The notes beneath the pieces were generated by a model. That model saw only the letters and a list, made by a program, of their open reading frames with translations, did no database searches and was not told the origin of the DNA. Source: Allostreptomyces psammosilenae (GTDB lineage Bacteria > Actinomycetota > Actinomycetes > Streptomycetales > Streptomycetaceae). From it: DNA of 64,000 nt. The stretch's first letter is position 1, and every line of letters starts with the position of its first letter. Below are positions 62,944 to 64,000 of the stretch, piece after piece. The DNA lies in the NCBI RefSeq assembly GCF_013407765.1, contig NZ_JACBZD010000002.1, forward strand, positions 134,001 to 198,000. Direction: 5' to 3'. Position numbers and translations under genes: made by a program.

Positions 62944-64000
62944 GGCGCACCAACGGTACGTGGGCGGAGACGGCCGTGCCGGCCCCGGGTTCCGACTCGA
63001 TCAGCAGGCGGCCGGCCACCCGCTCGGCGCGGGCCCGCATGCCGCCCAGTCCGAAGCCGCCCGCGGTGGAGCGCGGCGGCCGGCCGTCCGGGTCGAAGCC
63101 GCGGCCGTCGTCGCGGACGTCCAGGGTCACCTGGTCGTCCAGGTAGCTCAGGGTCACGCCGACCCGTGCGGCGTCCGCGTGCTTGGCCACGTTGGTCAGC
63201 GCCTCCTCGGCGATGCGCAGCAGCGCCGCCTCGATCTCCTCGTGGAGCGGCTCCGCGGTGCCGGTGACGGTGAGCTCCGGGCGCGCCGCGGAGGTCGTCG
63301 ACCACCGCGCCACCGCCCTGCGCAGCGCCTCCGGCAGCGTGTGGTGCTCCAGCGGCCCCGGCGCGAGGTTGTGCACCGAGCGGCGGGCCTCGCCCAGGCT
63401 GTGCCGGGCCAGCGCGGCGGCCCGCTCCACGTGGGCGCGCGCGGTGGACGGGTCACCGCTGTCGGCGGCGGCCTGCAACTGGGCGATGATGCCGGTCAGG
63501 CCCTGGGCCAGGGTGTCGTGGATCTCCGCGGCGAGACGGCGGCGCTCGTCGGCGATCCCGGCCTCCCGGGCCTGCACCAGCAACTGGGCCTGGAGCGCCT
63601 CGTTCTCCGCCAGCGCCTGCTCCAGGCGGGCGTTGGCGAGCTCCAGCGCCTCGATGGTGACCCGCTGCTCCCGTGCCTTCTCGGCCTCCTGGTCGCCGAA
63701 CCGGTCGAGGACGATCGCCAGGCAGGACTGCAGGGCGAAGAGCGCCCCGAACAGCGCCCACTGAAGGAAGGCGCCCGTGGGCGGGCCCAGCACCCCGGAC
63801 TGGGCGCCGGACATGGTGACGGCGACCGACAGCAGCCCGTACCGGCGCAGCGGGGCCGGGAGCTGGCGGCCGGCATCGAAGTAGCCCATCAGCGCGTAGA
63901 CGCAGAAGAACGGGTTCGCCCAGCTCAGCGCCAGGGCGAGCACCGCGCGCCCGACGAAGTAGCAGGTGCGGGGGCGGGACGCCTGCGGGAGCGTGCGCAG
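62933..64000 (-). CDS. Sensor histidine kinase, NarL-system type, truncated by the window edge
   Basis: The reading frame stays open to 64000, so the N-terminus is outside the window; GTG 63943 is not taken as the start. The visible part has about three membrane segments (LALALSWANPFFCVYALMGYF, LLSVAVTMSGAQSGVLG, WALFGALFALQSCLAIVL), a coiled coil, and the HisKA_3 phospho-acceptor in ERRRLAAEIHDTLAQGLTGIIAQLQ. The ATPase domain has EALTNVAKHADAARVGVTL, DVRDDGRGFDPDG and GFGLGGMRARAE. It signals to the overlapping response regulator. Confidence 0.93.
   Translation of the reverse strand: MRTLPQASRPRTCYFVGRAVLALALSWANPFFCVYALMGYFDAGRQLPAPLRRYGLLSVAVTMSGAQSGVLGPPTGAFLQWALFGALFALQSCLAIVLDRFGDQEAEKAREQRVTIEALELANARLEQALAENEALQAQLLVQAREAGIADERRRLAAEIHDTLAQGLTGIIAQLQAAADSGDPSTARAHVERAAALARHSLGEARRSVHNLAPGPLEHHTLPEALRRAVARWSTTSAARPELTVTGTAEPLHEEIEAALLRIAEEALTNVAKHADAARVGVTLSYLDDQVTLDVRDDGRGFDPDGRPPRSTAGGFGLGGMRARAERVAGRLLIESEPGAGTAVSAHVPLVRHDA

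Overview
The window is very GC-rich chromosomal DNA from an actinomycete, almost certainly a member of the Streptomycetaceae. Codons end mostly in G or C, GTG and TTG starts are common, and the family content (SARP, SpoIIE phosphatases, PRC-barrel/DUF2382, DUF3263, DasR-type sites, CIRCE) is typical. From memory, the order terD - flavin reductase - cdgB - nagKA - otsB/otsA - gpgS - threonine-synthase paralogue - MoaD-like carrier - cold-shock protein - groEL2 - murP/murQ/rpiR resembles the conserved core around SCO4277-SCO4310 of S. coelicolor. That comparison could not be run here.

Layout. 1-7 kb: an N-terminal fragment of a secreted PGRP-like protein, an EntS-like MFS exporter, a P-loop protein whose Walker A lysine is replaced by arginine, a two-gene toxin/immunity-like module and a tiny secreted peptide. 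7-14 kb: a large subtilisin-like protease, a DUF1349 protein, a LacI regulator and a luciferase-like oxidoreductase. 14-19 kb: a compact lasso-peptide cluster with precursor, cyclase, recognition element, leader protease, MauE-like membrane protein and SARP activator. Its 17-residue core closely resembles the class IV lasso peptide LP2006. 19-27 kb: an HTH/coiled-coil/receiver fusion, a PRC-barrel protein, a Tat-exported multicopper oxidase, a PIN toxin without a visible antitoxin, TerD, an ArfB-like rescue factor and a flavin reductase. 27-50 kb: the conserved core, with c-di-GMP signalling, GlcNAc use under a DasR-like site, trehalose and glucosylglycerate synthesis, a SAM-riboswitch-controlled threonine-synthase paralogue paired with a sulfur carrier, GroEL2, and a MurNAc uptake/etherase operon with its RpiR regulator. 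50-64 kb: a four-domain SpoIIE phosphatase, CutC, an intact IS982-type element, a HelD-like motor ATPase, a second membrane phosphatase, an XPB helicase, a Uma2 protein, a DinB protein and the end of a NarL-type two-component system.

How the parts fit. Amino-sugar and cell-wall recycling appears twice (nagKA and murRQP), each with recognisable operators. otsB, otsA and gpgS form a compatible-solute neighbourhood. The riboswitch, PLP enzyme and sulfur carrier together suggest homocysteine/methionine synthesis rather than threonine synthesis.

Non-coding highlights: a tandem array of DnaA-box-bearing 76-77 bp repeats after groEL2, three dispersed copies of another DnaA-box element, several other short tandem arrays, and strong hairpin terminators.
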